Shown piece after piece: positions 6,493-13,475 of a stretch of 13,554 nucleotides of DNA. Source of the DNA: an uncultured Peptococcaceae bacterium (GTDB lineage: Bacteria > Bacillota > Peptococcia > Peptococcales > Peptococcaceae); assembly GCA_934229395.1 (NCBI GenBank), contig CAKQDL010000051.1, positions 1 through 13,554 of the forward strand. The letters are read 5' to 3'. The notes under the pieces were generated by a model. The model searched no databases. It was not told the DNA's origin and saw nothing but the letters and a program-made list of their open reading frames with translations. The first letter of the stretch is position 1. Each line of letters begins with the position of its first letter. Position numbers and translations under genes: made by a program.

Positions 6493-7002
6493 GTGGAGCC
6501 AAAGGAAAGACGAATGAAAATTGCCGAGCGTTTGCGCGCGGCAGAGGGCGCAGTGAGTGCCAAGGTCATTGCCAGCGAAATGAGTGTGAGTCGACAAATC
6601 ATTGTGGGGGATATTGCTATACTCCGCGCCGAGGGCTACAGCATTTTGGCTACGCCGCGTGGCTATGTGCTCGAAAAAGAGAGCGAGGGCTATACCTGCC
6701 AAGTAGCCTGCCGCCACGACGCAAAGGGTATGCGTGAGGAGCTTTATGCCATTGTGGATCAGGGGTGCACGGTGGTGGATGTGATTGTTTTCCACGCGCT
6801 TTACGGCCAGCTTACAGGGCCGCTGGATTTGAGCAGCCGTTTTGAGGTGGACACTTTTATAGCGCGCAGCGAAGAGGTAGACGCACAGCCCATTTCTGTG
6901 CTCACAGGAGGCATTCATCTGCACACCATTCGCGCCCAAGACGAGGAAGGCTGTGCGCGTGTGAGAAAAGCCCTTGCAACTCTTGGCGTATTGATAGAAT
7001 AA
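6493..7002 (+). CDS. niaR: NiaR niacin-responsive transcriptional repressor
   Basis: This 169-aa protein has an N-terminal HTH_11 winged helix (about 1-62, with SVSRQIIVGDIAILRAEGY and ATPRGYV) followed by a 3H domain (about 72-168). The histidines that name the domain are visible: His75 in CRHD with Glu83 eight residues later, His101, and His142/His144 in GGIHLHTI. His75, Glu83, His142 and His144 correspond to the metal ligands known in the Thermotoga homolog. NiaR proteins bind niacin and repress NAD synthesis, salvage or niacin transport genes. The start is GTG at 6493 after GGGGTGAATAAG; the ATG at 6514, with AAAGGAAAG, is an alternative. The GTG start gives an N-terminus about as long as that of the Bacillus protein YrxA. 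Its only visible target is the divergent transporter. Confidence 0.93.
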   Translation: MEPKERRMKIAERLRAAEGAVSAKVIASEMSVSRQIIVGDIAILRAEGYSILATPRGYVLEKESEGYTCQVACRHDAKGMREELYAIVDQGCTVVDVIVFHALYGQLTGPLDLSSRFEVDTFIARSEEVDAQPISVLTGGIHLHTIRAQDEEGCARVRKALATLGVLIE

Positions 7003-7034
7003 ACACATAAGTAACAAAATAGACGAGGCCGTTG

Positions 7035-7063
7035 TTGAAAAAATGTTGCTATTATGCAATAAT
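7035..7063 (+). promoter_or_regulatory. predicted promoter of the lipoprotein gene
   Basis: TTGAAA (7035-7040), a 17-base spacer and AATAAT (7058-7063) with an upstream TGC extended -10 element. No terminator is visible between niaR and this site, so readthrough from niaR is also possible. Confidence 0.5.
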
Positions 7064-7137
7064 TAACCGTAGAGTGTTGCGCAAAATCAAGCAATTTGCA
7101 ACAAAATAAAAACACCTGTTGCGAGAGGGGTAAACAC

Positions 7138-8286
7138 ATGATTAAAAGTAAAAAAGCCATGGCCTTGGCACTTATTGGTGCATTGATGGTGCTGCCGGCC
7201 TGCGGTCAAAATAGCGCAAAGCCGGGTGATTCTGCACAAGAAGAGCAAGCCGATGTATTGGACCTTACAGGCAGCTGGGAAGCTGAAGAACACGGCAGCG
7301 ATTACTATCTTGCTGGCTATGTCAAAGACGGCCTTATTGAGCTTCACTGGGTGTCCGATGCTACCGGCGTTGGCAGTGTGTATTGGGCAGGGACCTATAA
7401 GGCTTCTGAGCATTATCAAGATCCATATTCTTGGACCTCTAAGCGCGATGGTGCGATTATGTCTACCTCTAGCTATGCTGCCAGCGAAGAAGAACGTACC
7501 TTTACCTATGCCGATGGCAAGCTGACCTTAGAGGCTTCTGATCAAAGCGGCAGCTATGCAGTCGCCTTGGTGCGCTCCGCTGTGGATTACACAGCCTACG
7601 CCACAGAAGTGACCGATGAACAACGCGCAGCAGCTGAAGAAGACGCCAAGGCAGAGGAAGAAGTCGATGAAGCACAGGCAGCAGCCGACGAAAAAACCAA
7701 AAATGCCAAGGTCACAGACAGCGGCTACAGCGTTAAAAAAATTGACGGCGGCTCCTCACTGATTTATTATGCCGTAGAAATCACCAATCCAAACAAATAC
7801 AACGCCATCAAGGAACCAATCATTAAAATTTCTGTGCGTGACGACAAGGGCGGCCTCATCAGCAAGCAACAAAAGAAGCTTGCCGGTATTCGAGCCAAGG
7901 AAACCATCACCTTTGGTGACGTCATTAAGTGCGACAACGCCAGCCCAAGCGATGTAGAAATCACCGTAGAAAACAGCGACTACAACATTGTGCCAAACGC
8001 CACCGCAGGTGTATCGAGTGTGGACGATTTGAAGGTGCTAAAAACCTCCAAGGAAGACGTGGATGGCCGCGCCATCTTTAAGGGCACCATCAAAAACACC
8101 ACCGACGTTGACAAAGCCGACGTGATTGTGAGCATTGTTGTCAAGCGCGACGGCGAAATTGTAGGTGGCACCACCGACTTTATTGATGCCATTCCAGCCG
8201 GCGACGAGGTAGAATTTGAAACAAGAAGCCGCAGCGACTTTAGCGATTACGACGAATACGAAGTCTATGTCACCCAAGAGGGTTAA
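7138..8286 (+). CDS. secreted lipoprotein with beta-rich N-domain and FxLYD-like C-domains
   Basis: This is a 382-aa lipoprotein. A basic and hydrophobic leader ends in the lipobox LPAC with the lipidated Cys at residue 22, which predicts anchoring on the outer face of the membrane. Residues about 40-147 look like a small beta-sheet domain (starting DLTGSWEAEEHG). Residues about 158-192 form an Ala/Glu-rich helical linker. Residues about 195-286 and 295-382 look like two beta-sandwich modules of the FxLYD type, with patterns such as VEITNPNKYNAI and GTIKNTTDVDKADV followed by a G-D motif. The start is the ATG at 7138 with a GAGAGGGG ribosome site; the upstream in-frame ATG at 7096 would spoil the signal peptide. 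No enzyme motif is visible, and an envelope-binding or sensing role is only a guess. Confidence 0.85.
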   Translation: MIKSKKAMALALIGALMVLPACGQNSAKPGDSAQEEQADVLDLTGSWEAEEHGSDYYLAGYVKDGLIELHWVSDATGVGSVYWAGTYKASEHYQDPYSWTSKRDGAIMSTSSYAASEEERTFTYADGKLTLEASDQSGSYAVALVRSAVDYTAYATEVTDEQRAAAEEDAKAEEEVDEAQAAADEKTKNAKVTDSGYSVKKIDGGSSLIYYAVEITNPNKYNAIKEPIIKISVRDDKGGLISKQQKKLAGIRAKETITFGDVIKCDNASPSDVEITVENSDYNIVPNATAGVSSVDDLKVLKTSKEDVDGRAIFKGTIKNTTDVDKADVIVSIVVKRDGEIVGGTTDFIDAIPAGDEVEFETRSRSDFSDYDEYEVYVTQEG

Positions 8287-8298
8287 AACGTAAAAAAC

Positions 8299-8338
8299 AA
8301 AGCCTTTTCTCAACAATACGGAGAAAGGGCTTTATTTG
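8299..8338 (+). terminator. intrinsic terminator after the lipoprotein gene
   Basis: A 13-bp stem AAAGCCTTTTCTC/GAGAAAGGGCTTT (8299-8311 with 8321-8333, one G-T pair) with a 9-base loop is followed by TTTATTT. Confidence 0.85.
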
Positions 8339-8369
8339 TATATGTAGGTTTTATAGAAAGGGGTACATC

Positions 8370-8992
8370 ATGAAAGAACGTACATTAACACCAGCGGAGC
8401 AGCAACGAAAACAAGACTTCGAAGCCCTTAGCGCGGAGATGGCACAAAAGGGCTGCACAAAGAGCGATTTAACCACTGGCGTGGTGAAGGTCAATATCTT
8501 GGCCCTTTTGGTGATGCTTCCGGTGGCCATTCTTTTTATGATTGCCTACAAGCTTTTTAACAACGGCACCTCGCTGGCTATGGATAGCTTTCAATTTGTG
8601 CTGTTTTTTGTGGGACTTATTGTGCTCAAGCGGTACACGAGGGCATTCATGGTCTCTCATGGAGCGCCTATGCGCCAAATGGGAGAAGCGACATTGATTT
8701 TGGCATGATTTGGAAATACCTCACACCATACTGCACCTGCAAGGCGCCGCTTGAAAAGAACCACTACGTGATAGGTACGCTCATGCCAACCCTTGTTTTG
8801 GGTGTGGGCCTAGGTGTGGTGGGCATTCTCCTAGCCAATCCTCTGTGCTTTTACCTGGGCTTTGCCATGCTCCTAGGCGGTGGCGGTGATGTGATTATTG
8901 TGCTCAAGCTCTTGGCTCACAAATCCCGCGCCCAAGAAACCATCTGTCTCGATCACCCTTACGAATGCGGCGTGGTCGTATTTGAAAAATAA
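8370..8992 (+). pseudogene. DUF3267 zincin-like membrane peptidase gene, frameshifted
   Basis: Two overlapping frames together make one DUF3267 protein. The first frame (8370-8708) encodes the start after a GAAAGGGG ribosome site and two membrane helices, through FFVGLIVL. It then changes to out-of-frame sequence. The second frame, read from about 8633, continues directly with VHEGIHGLSWSAYAPN, containing HEGIH, the HExxH zinc-protease signature (8636-8650). It ends with LTPYCTCKAPLEK, two more helices and LDHPYECGVVVFEK at 8992, which is the usual family C-terminus. One extra base near 8628, for example AAA instead of AA in CTCAAGCGG, restores a protein of about 207 aa. It may be a real frameshift mutation or a sequence error. 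DUF3267 proteins are putative membrane zinc peptidases. Confidence 0.85.
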
Positions 8993-8996
8993 AACG

Positions 8997-9043
8997 AAGC
9001 ACCCTCGCGCTTTCTAAGTCAAAAACGCGGGGGTGCTTTTTTT
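8997..9043. terminator. shared terminator between convergent genes
   Basis: A 13-bp stem AAGCACCCTCGCG/CGCGGGGGTGCTT (8997-9009 with 9026-9038, one T-G pair) is followed by seven T on the plus strand. The minus-strand tail (CGTTTTATTT) is weaker, so it may also serve the asparaginase gene. Confidence 0.87.
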
Positions 9044-10049
9044 ATTCGCCTTCGGTAGCTAAGATATCGTGGCCGATGGGGCGGTAGAAGGCTTTTTTGA
9101 CTTCGTTGAAGTCTTTGGTGTGGGCTAGGATATGCATAAGCTTGACGGCGGCGGCTTCCACCGTCATATCATAGGCTTGGAGGACATTGTAGTCGCGGAT
9201 GGCCTTGAGCCCCACTTCGTAGACCTCGGCGTCGCTGCCTTCAAGCATGACTTGGGTGGCAATGACAACGATTTTTCCGGCCTCGGTAAGGTGGGCGAGG
9301 CCTTCTAGAAAGTTACGGCTATCGTTAAAGGGCACACCGCCCACGCCGTAGCTTTCAATGATGATGGCATCGTAGCGCTCGCCTAGGTAGGATAAAATAT
9401 CGGGCTCCATACCAGGAATGAGCTTTAGGAGAAAAACGCTTGGGCTGAGGGCGGTGTAAAATTGCACCGATGCGGCTGTTTCCTCGGTATCGGTGTATTG
9501 GATGATGCGTTTTTCGTCAATAAAGGCAGCCACAGGATAGTTGATGGAATCGAAGGCGCTGTAGCTTTTGCTGCGGACCTTGCGCGCGCGGGTGCCCAAA
9601 ATGGCCTTGCCGTCAAAAACGAGGTAGACTCCCTTGACGCCATCCTTGAGAGCAAAACGCACGCTGTCCAAAAGGTTTTTGGTGGCGTCGGTGATGGCGG
9701 CCGAAATAGGCTTTTGAGCGCCGGTAATGATGATGGGCTTTTGACTGTGCTGAATCATATAAGAAAGGGCCGCCGCTGTGTAGGCCATGGTATCGGTGCC
9801 GTGGGTGATGACAAAGCCATCGTAGCTGTCGTAGGCCACGCGGATGGCCTCTACAATGATTTGCCAGTGCTCGGGCTGCACGTTGGTGCTGTCGATGTTC
9901 AAAAGCTGCTGCACGCGGATGGCGCAAAGGCTAGAGAGGGCTGGCACATAAGAGAGGAGTTCCTCGGCTGAGGTTTCTGGCGCAAGGCCGTTGGCCGTTT
10001 CAACAGAGGCAATGGTGCCGCCTGTGGATAAAAGAAGAATTTTTTTCAT
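9042..10049 (-). CDS. ansA: type I (cytoplasmic) L-asparaginase
   Basis: This is a 335-aa protein of the asparaginase family, which hydrolyses L-asparagine to aspartate and ammonia. The first active-site motif STGGTIAS is at the N-terminus, with nucleophile Thr12. Ser54 lies in DSTN. The second motif, HGTDTMAYTAAALSY, supplies Thr85 and Asp86, and Lys157 in TRARKV matches the catalytic lysine region of type I enzymes. There is no signal peptide and the length is usual for type I, so it is cytoplasmic. The start is the ATG at 10047-10049 with TTGGAGGC upstream; a longer in-frame start at 10106 would add unrelated residues. It forms a single-gene transcript, convergent with the DUF3267 gene, with an extended -10 promoter. 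Symbol ansA follows the type I naming. Confidence 0.95.
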   Translation of the reverse strand: MKKILLLSTGGTIASVETANGLAPETSAEELLSYVPALSSLCAIRVQQLLNIDSTNVQPEHWQIIVEAIRVAYDSYDGFVITHGTDTMAYTAAALSYMIQHSQKPIIITGAQKPISAAITDATKNLLDSVRFALKDGVKGVYLVFDGKAILGTRARKVRSKSYSAFDSINYPVAAFIDEKRIIQYTDTEETAASVQFYTALSPSVFLLKLIPGMEPDILSYLGERYDAIIIESYGVGGVPFNDSRNFLEGLAHLTEAGKIVVIATQVMLEGSDAEVYEVGLKAIRDYNVLQAYDMTVEAAAVKLMHILAHTKDFNEVKKAFYRPIGHDILATEGE

Positions 10050-10076
10050 AAAGCCTCCAAAAATTTTACTGAGCAA

Positions 10077-10082
10077 ATTGTA
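10077..10082 (-). promoter_or_regulatory. extended -10 promoter of the asparaginase gene
   Basis: On the minus strand TGGTACAAT reads as TGn plus TACAAT (plus 10077-10082), 28 bases before the ATG. No good -35 is visible, as is common for extended -10 promoters. Confidence 0.5.
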
Positions 10083-10129
10083 CCACAAGCGCTGCGTCCT
10101 AGCCATCCTTACTTTACTGGTAAATCGAT

Positions 10130-10202
10130 CATTCGCGCTCCGCTCACACCTCTCATCCGTCGGCTACGCTGTCACCTTCTCCCCAGGTGGAAAAGGCTTT
10201 TG
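10130..10202. repeat. possible intergenic repeat element with hairpin end
   Basis: This non-coding stretch has a higher GC content than the DNA on either side. It carries the pieces CATCCGTCGGCTACGC and CACCTTCTCCCCAGGTGG and ends in a hairpin (10175-10182 with 10189-10196, one mismatch) before CTTTT. Its form recalls the short interspersed elements common between genes of gut Bacillota. No second copy lies in this window, so repetition is not shown here. Confidence 0.35.
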
Positions 10203-10257
10203 CTATTCATAGGAAGTTTTCTGTTCACATACACGTTTCGGGTTTATCGACACACTG

Positions 10258-10288
10258 AGGCGCCGCCGCAATGGTGGCGTCTTTTTTT
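10258..10288 (+). terminator. orphan intrinsic terminator ahead of the DUF2200 gene
   Basis: AGGCGCCGCC (10258-10267) pairs with GGTGGCGTCT (10273-10282) with two G-T pairs and a GCAAT loop, followed by seven T. No plus-strand gene ends upstream, so it may end a small RNA or a leader, or act as an attenuator. Confidence 0.6.
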
Positions 10289-10309
10289 CGGCGCAAAAAT
10301 GGTGGCTTA

Positions 10310-10318
10310 TGGTAGGAT
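10310..10318 (+). promoter_or_regulatory. possible extended -10 of the DUF2200 gene
   Basis: TGGTAGGAT has the form TGn plus a TATAAT-like hexamer. It lies 25 bases before the ATG and just after the orphan terminator. No -35 match is visible. Confidence 0.3.
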
Positions 10319-10343
10319 AAGTTCAAAGAGAGGACGTGGTGGT

Positions 10344-10705
10344 ATGACAAACGAAAAGGTTTATGCCATGGCACTAAACAAGGTGTATCCGCTCCAAGTG
10401 GCCAAGGCAGAGCGCAAGGGGCGCACGCGAGGCGAGGTTTTTGAAGTGACCGAGTGGCTCACCGGCTACAGCGCTGAGGCCATTGAAGAAGCCATGGAGA
10501 GCGCGGCACAAGCTGTGACGATTCCTTTTTAGAGGTGCCAGAGATGAACCCCAACCGCCACCTGATTACCGGGAGCATTTGCGGCGTGAAGCTCGCAGAG
10601 ATAGAGGAGCCCCTCATGCAGGACATCCGCTACCTCGATAAGCTCGTAGATGAGCTCGCCAAGGGCAAGGCCATGGAAGAAATTAAGCGTACGCCAAAAA
10701 AATAA
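10344..10705 (+). pseudogene. DUF2200 family gene, frameshifted
   Basis: The first frame (10344-10532) gives 62 residues, with the family hallmarks KVYPLQVAKAERKGRTRGEV and EWLTGYS, then stops at a TAG after the TTTTT run. The family's second half follows directly in the -1 frame: EVPEMNPNRHLITGSICGV, IEEPLMQDIRYLDKLVDEL and AKGKAMEEIKR, ending at 10705. One added base between about 10515 and 10530, for example a sixth T, rebuilds a protein of about 120 aa, normal for DUF2200. The family is small, soluble and of unknown function. Ribosomal slippage on the U run next to the stop codon could also join the halves. Both halves are well conserved, which argues against an old pseudogene. Confidence 0.85.
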
Positions 10706-10712
10706 CGCATAT

Positions 10713-10743
10713 TTTACACAGTAGTTTTCGCAAGTGGTATAAT
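10713..10743 (+). promoter_or_regulatory. promoter of the SLH-anchored nucleotidase gene
   Basis: A perfect TATAAT (10738-10743) with an extended TGG element lies 37 bases before the ATG. TTTACA (10713-10718) sits 19 bases upstream as a possible -35. Confidence 0.65.
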
Positions 10744-10780
10744 AATTACAATCCTATAAAAAAAGAAGGGTGGAAGACAA

Positions 10781-12994
10781 ATGAAGAAACAACGTAAAGT
10801 GCTCTCCCTTGTGCTTTCCTTCGGGCTTATGCTCAGCGTGAGTCTGCCCGCGGGTGTGCAAGCTGCCGAAGAGCAAGACGGCATTGCCATTCTCTACACC
10901 AACGACGTGCACTGCACCAACGACGAAGGCATGAGCTATGCCGCCATTGCCCAGGCCAAAGCCGATGCCCAAGCCAGCTATGGCGAAAACAACGTGACCC
11001 TCGTAGATAACGGCGACGCCATCCAAGGCGCAGCCATGGGCACCCTCTCTAACGGTAGTTGGCTGATTGATATTATGAACCAAGTTGGTTACGATTACGC
11101 CATTCCAGGCAACCACGAATTTGACTTTGGCATGGACAATTTCCTAAACAAGCTCGTTCCACAAGCCAAGTGCACCTACCTAAGTGCCAACTTCCTCGAT
11201 AAAAATGGCAAGAACGTGTTGGCGCCTTATGCCGTCGAAAATTATGGCAATGTAGATGTGGCCTATGTGGGCGTGACCACCCCACAAACCCTCTCCTCTG
11301 CCAAGCCAGACATCTTTAAGGATGCAAACGGTAACTGGATTTATAGCTTCTGCCAAGACAACGATGGCAAGGAGCTCTACAAGCAGGTGCAAAGCACTGT
11401 GGATAAGGCCCGTGCAGAAGGTGCCGAATACGTGGTCGTGCTCGCTCACTTAGGTAACGATCCCCTCAGCAAGCCATGGACCAGCAAGGAAGTCATTAGT
11501 AACACCACAGGTATTGACGCCGTTTTAGATGGTCATTCTCATGAAACTGTAGAAAGCGAAACCGTGAAAAATGCCGATGGCGAAGACGTTATCCTGAGCC
11601 AAACAGGCTCCAAAGCAGCCAATCTCGGCAAACTAGAAATTGAAGCTGATGGCGACATGACCGCCTCCCTCACTCCAGTGGCCGACCTCGCCCAAGAAGG
11701 CACGGCCTATGACGCCACCAAGAACGTCGTAGAGGACATCCAAAACAAGTATGAGGAAGTCACCAGTGAAGTCATCGGTACCACAGAGGTCGACCTCACC
11801 ACCCTAGACCCAGCCACCGGTGAACGTCGCATTCGCAGCGGCGAAACCAACATGGGCGACTTTGTTACCGATGCCTATCGTCTTGTGATGGATACCGACG
11901 TAGCCATTTGCAATGGCGGTGGCATTCGTGCCGATATGGCCAAGGGCGACGTGACCTATGGCGATCTTATTAGCGTGCACCCATACAACAACCTCATGTG
12001 TACCGCCGAAGTAAGCGGTCAGCAATTGGCCGATGCCCTAGAGCTTAGCACCTCCATTGTAGGTGAAGGTGAAAACGGCGGCTTCTTGCAGGTATCCGGT
12101 ATGCGCTTCACCATCGACACCTCCATCGAATCCACCGTTAAAACCGACGACGAAGGCAACTTTGTGGAAGTCAGTGGTGCGCGACGCGTGAAAAACATTG
12201 AAATTTTGCAAGACGATGGTACCTATGCTCCAATTGACCTAGATAAAACCTACACCGTTGCAAGCAACAACTACATCCTCAAGAGCGGCGGCAACGGCTA
12301 CAGCATGTTTGGCAAAAACATCACCCTTCTCCAAGACGAAACCCTCGTAGATAGCGAAGTTCTCATCGACTATGTACAGCAAAACCTAGGTGGCACCATT
12401 GGCAGCGATTACGCCAACCCTTATGGCGAAGGCCGCATCAAGATTATGGGCAGCTACCCAGATATTAAAGACGGTGCTTGGTACACAGGCGCTGTGCAGT
12501 ATGTGACCGAAAAAGACCTCATGGGCACCGTCGATGGCACCAACTTTGGTCCACGCACCGAAATGAGTCGCGCCATGGCCTATGCCGTGCTCTATCGCAG
12601 TGCCGGTGAGCCTGAGGTTACAGAACGCCGCGTGGCCGATACTGAAGGCAAATGGTATGACGACGCCATCAACTGGGCAGCCTCCATTGGCCTCTACGAA
12701 GACACAAGCCTTGGCCAAGATAAGGCCATCAGCCGTAGCCAAATTGCCTACATCATGACCCGCTACGCACGCATCCAAGGCGCAGCAGAGCCAGCCGATA
12801 ACCCAGCCTTTGCAAACGTACCAGACAAAAACGACATTCCAGAGGATCAGCTCAGCGCCATGCAATACTGCTACAACGCCGGCATCATGATTGGAAACCA
12901 ATACGGCGAGCTCAAGCCAAACAACACCATCACCCGTGCAGAATTTGCCCAAGTGCTCAAAAACTACGATGAAAAAATCATCGCAAGCTTGTAA
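10781..12994 (+). CDS. cell-surface 5'-nucleotidase with three SLH domains
   Basis: The 737-aa product starts with a Sec signal peptide (about 1-28, cut after VQA). The metallophosphoesterase domain (about 33-300) shows every expected dinuclear metal ligand motif: NDVH (Asp42, His44), NGD (Asp79), GNHEFD (Asn111, His112), LAHLG (His223) and GHSHE (His252, His254). The 5'-nucleotidase C-terminal domain (about 325-540) shows SGETNMGDFVTDAYR, NGGGIRADM and SNNYILKSGGNGYSMF, which bind the nucleoside. Three S-layer homology domains follow (about 558-608, 617-667, 675-730), each with the closing acidic/Arg pattern such as ITRAEFAQVL, and should anchor the enzyme to a cell-wall polymer. It would release nucleosides and phosphate outside the cell. 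Its strongly biased codons suggest high expression. The exact substrate (nucleoside phosphates, dinucleotides or others) cannot be told. Confidence 0.95.
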   Translation: MKKQRKVLSLVLSFGLMLSVSLPAGVQAAEEQDGIAILYTNDVHCTNDEGMSYAAIAQAKADAQASYGENNVTLVDNGDAIQGAAMGTLSNGSWLIDIMNQVGYDYAIPGNHEFDFGMDNFLNKLVPQAKCTYLSANFLDKNGKNVLAPYAVENYGNVDVAYVGVTTPQTLSSAKPDIFKDANGNWIYSFCQDNDGKELYKQVQSTVDKARAEGAEYVVVLAHLGNDPLSKPWTSKEVISNTTGIDAVLDGHSHETVESETVKNADGEDVILSQTGSKAANLGKLEIEADGDMTASLTPVADLAQEGTAYDATKNVVEDIQNKYEEVTSEVIGTTEVDLTTLDPATGERRIRSGETNMGDFVTDAYRLVMDTDVAICNGGGIRADMAKGDVTYGDLISVHPYNNLMCTAEVSGQQLADALELSTSIVGEGENGGFLQVSGMRFTIDTSIESTVKTDDEGNFVEVSGARRVKNIEILQDDGTYAPIDLDKTYTVASNNYILKSGGNGYSMFGKNITLLQDETLVDSEVLIDYVQQNLGGTIGSDYANPYGEGRIKIMGSYPDIKDGAWYTGAVQYVTEKDLMGTVDGTNFGPRTEMSRAMAYAVLYRSAGEPEVTERRVADTEGKWYDDAINWAASIGLYEDTSLGQDKAISRSQIAYIMTRYARIQGAAEPADNPAFANVPDKNDIPEDQLSAMQYCYNAGIMIGNQYGELKPNNTITRAEFAQVLKNYDEKIIASL

Positions 12995-13005
12995 TAACGA
13001 TAAAG

Positions 13006-13050
13006 AGCCGTTCCACGCTGACCAAAACGTCAGCGCAGAACGGCTTTTTT
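13006..13050 (+). terminator. intrinsic terminator after the nucleotidase gene
   Basis: AGCCGTTC and CGCTGAC (13006-13022) pair with GTCAGCG and GAACGGCT (13029-13045) around a 2x2 internal CA/CA loop, followed by six T. Confidence 0.9.
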
Positions 13051-13264
13051 GCGCCCATCAGCAGAAAAAGTGCAAGTTGTGCCAAAAGGATGAAATATCT
13101 GAAAAAATATGCTAGGATAATGTTAATACCTAGATGAAATAAGATTTTAACAGAAAGGAGGATAGAGTTGTTTGAAGAGTTTAGCATGAGATCGAATTGA
13201 TGATAGCGGAGTGTGAAATTAATCTGACATAATCTAAATTCTTAAAGAACAGGAGGGAATAGCA
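13051..13264. other. AT-rich intergenic region with a tiny SD-led ORF
   Basis: The 214 bases after the terminator are clearly richer in A and T than the rest and hold no recognisable gene. AAAGGAGG at about 13155-13162 is followed at 13168 by TTG and a ten-codon ORF (LFEEFSMRSN, stop at 13200). One base more after its ATG would lengthen it in the next frame to about 21 codons, ending at a TAA near 13231. Possible extended -10 elements are seen at 13225-13233 (TGACATAAT) and a weaker one near 13116. Confidence 0.4.
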
Positions 13265-13432
13265 ATGAAAAAGATCTACCATAGTATTTTGGCTCTTGTG
13301 GTCATTTCTGTTGGTGTATTATCAATGCCAAATATAGCTTTGTCTGCTAGTTTGGACATTAATGGTCAGATTATAGAGGAAGATGGAAAACAGCTCACAG
13401 TTAGTAACAGTCAAGTCCAAATTAGTGTGTAA
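13265..13432 (+). CDS. 55-aa exported peptide, possibly truncated
   Basis: The ORF follows an AGGAGGG ribosome site with good spacing. It has a clear signal peptide: MKKIYHS, a hydrophobic core LALVVISVGVLS and a probable cut after ALSAS or nearby. The remaining roughly 27 residues (DINGQIIEEDGKQLTVSN and so on) are polar and end in VQISV. The short mature part looks like the first strand of a longer beta domain, so the gene could be the broken start of a surface protein; the sequence after the stop gives no obvious continuation. I do not recognise the family. Its AT-rich codons differ sharply from those of the nucleotidase upstream, which suggests a different origin. Confidence 0.6.
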   Translation: MKKIYHSILALVVISVGVLSMPNIALSASLDINGQIIEEDGKQLTVSNSQVQISV

Positions 13433-13448
13433 AATACCTTTAGGTATT
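13433..13448. repeat. short perfect hairpin after the 55-aa ORF
   Basis: AATACC and GGTATT form a 6-bp stem with a TTTA loop directly after the stop codon. No T run follows, so it is a weak terminator at best. Confidence 0.35.
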
Positions 13449-13475
13449 AATCGTGCGTGTCATCTGCTCTAGAAC

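Noticed and set aside
8620..8640. Programmed ribosomal frameshift in the DUF3267 gene
   Set aside because: CTCAAGCGG holds no slippery heptamer and no stop codon lies at the joint, so a simple base loss is more likely.
9462..9971. Open frame of 169 codons on the plus strand
   Set aside because: It is antisense to the asparaginase, whose active-site motifs are complete.
12978..13187. Minus-strand frame of 69 codons with hydrophobic residues
   Set aside because: It runs through the nucleotidase terminator and has no ribosome site or family resemblance.
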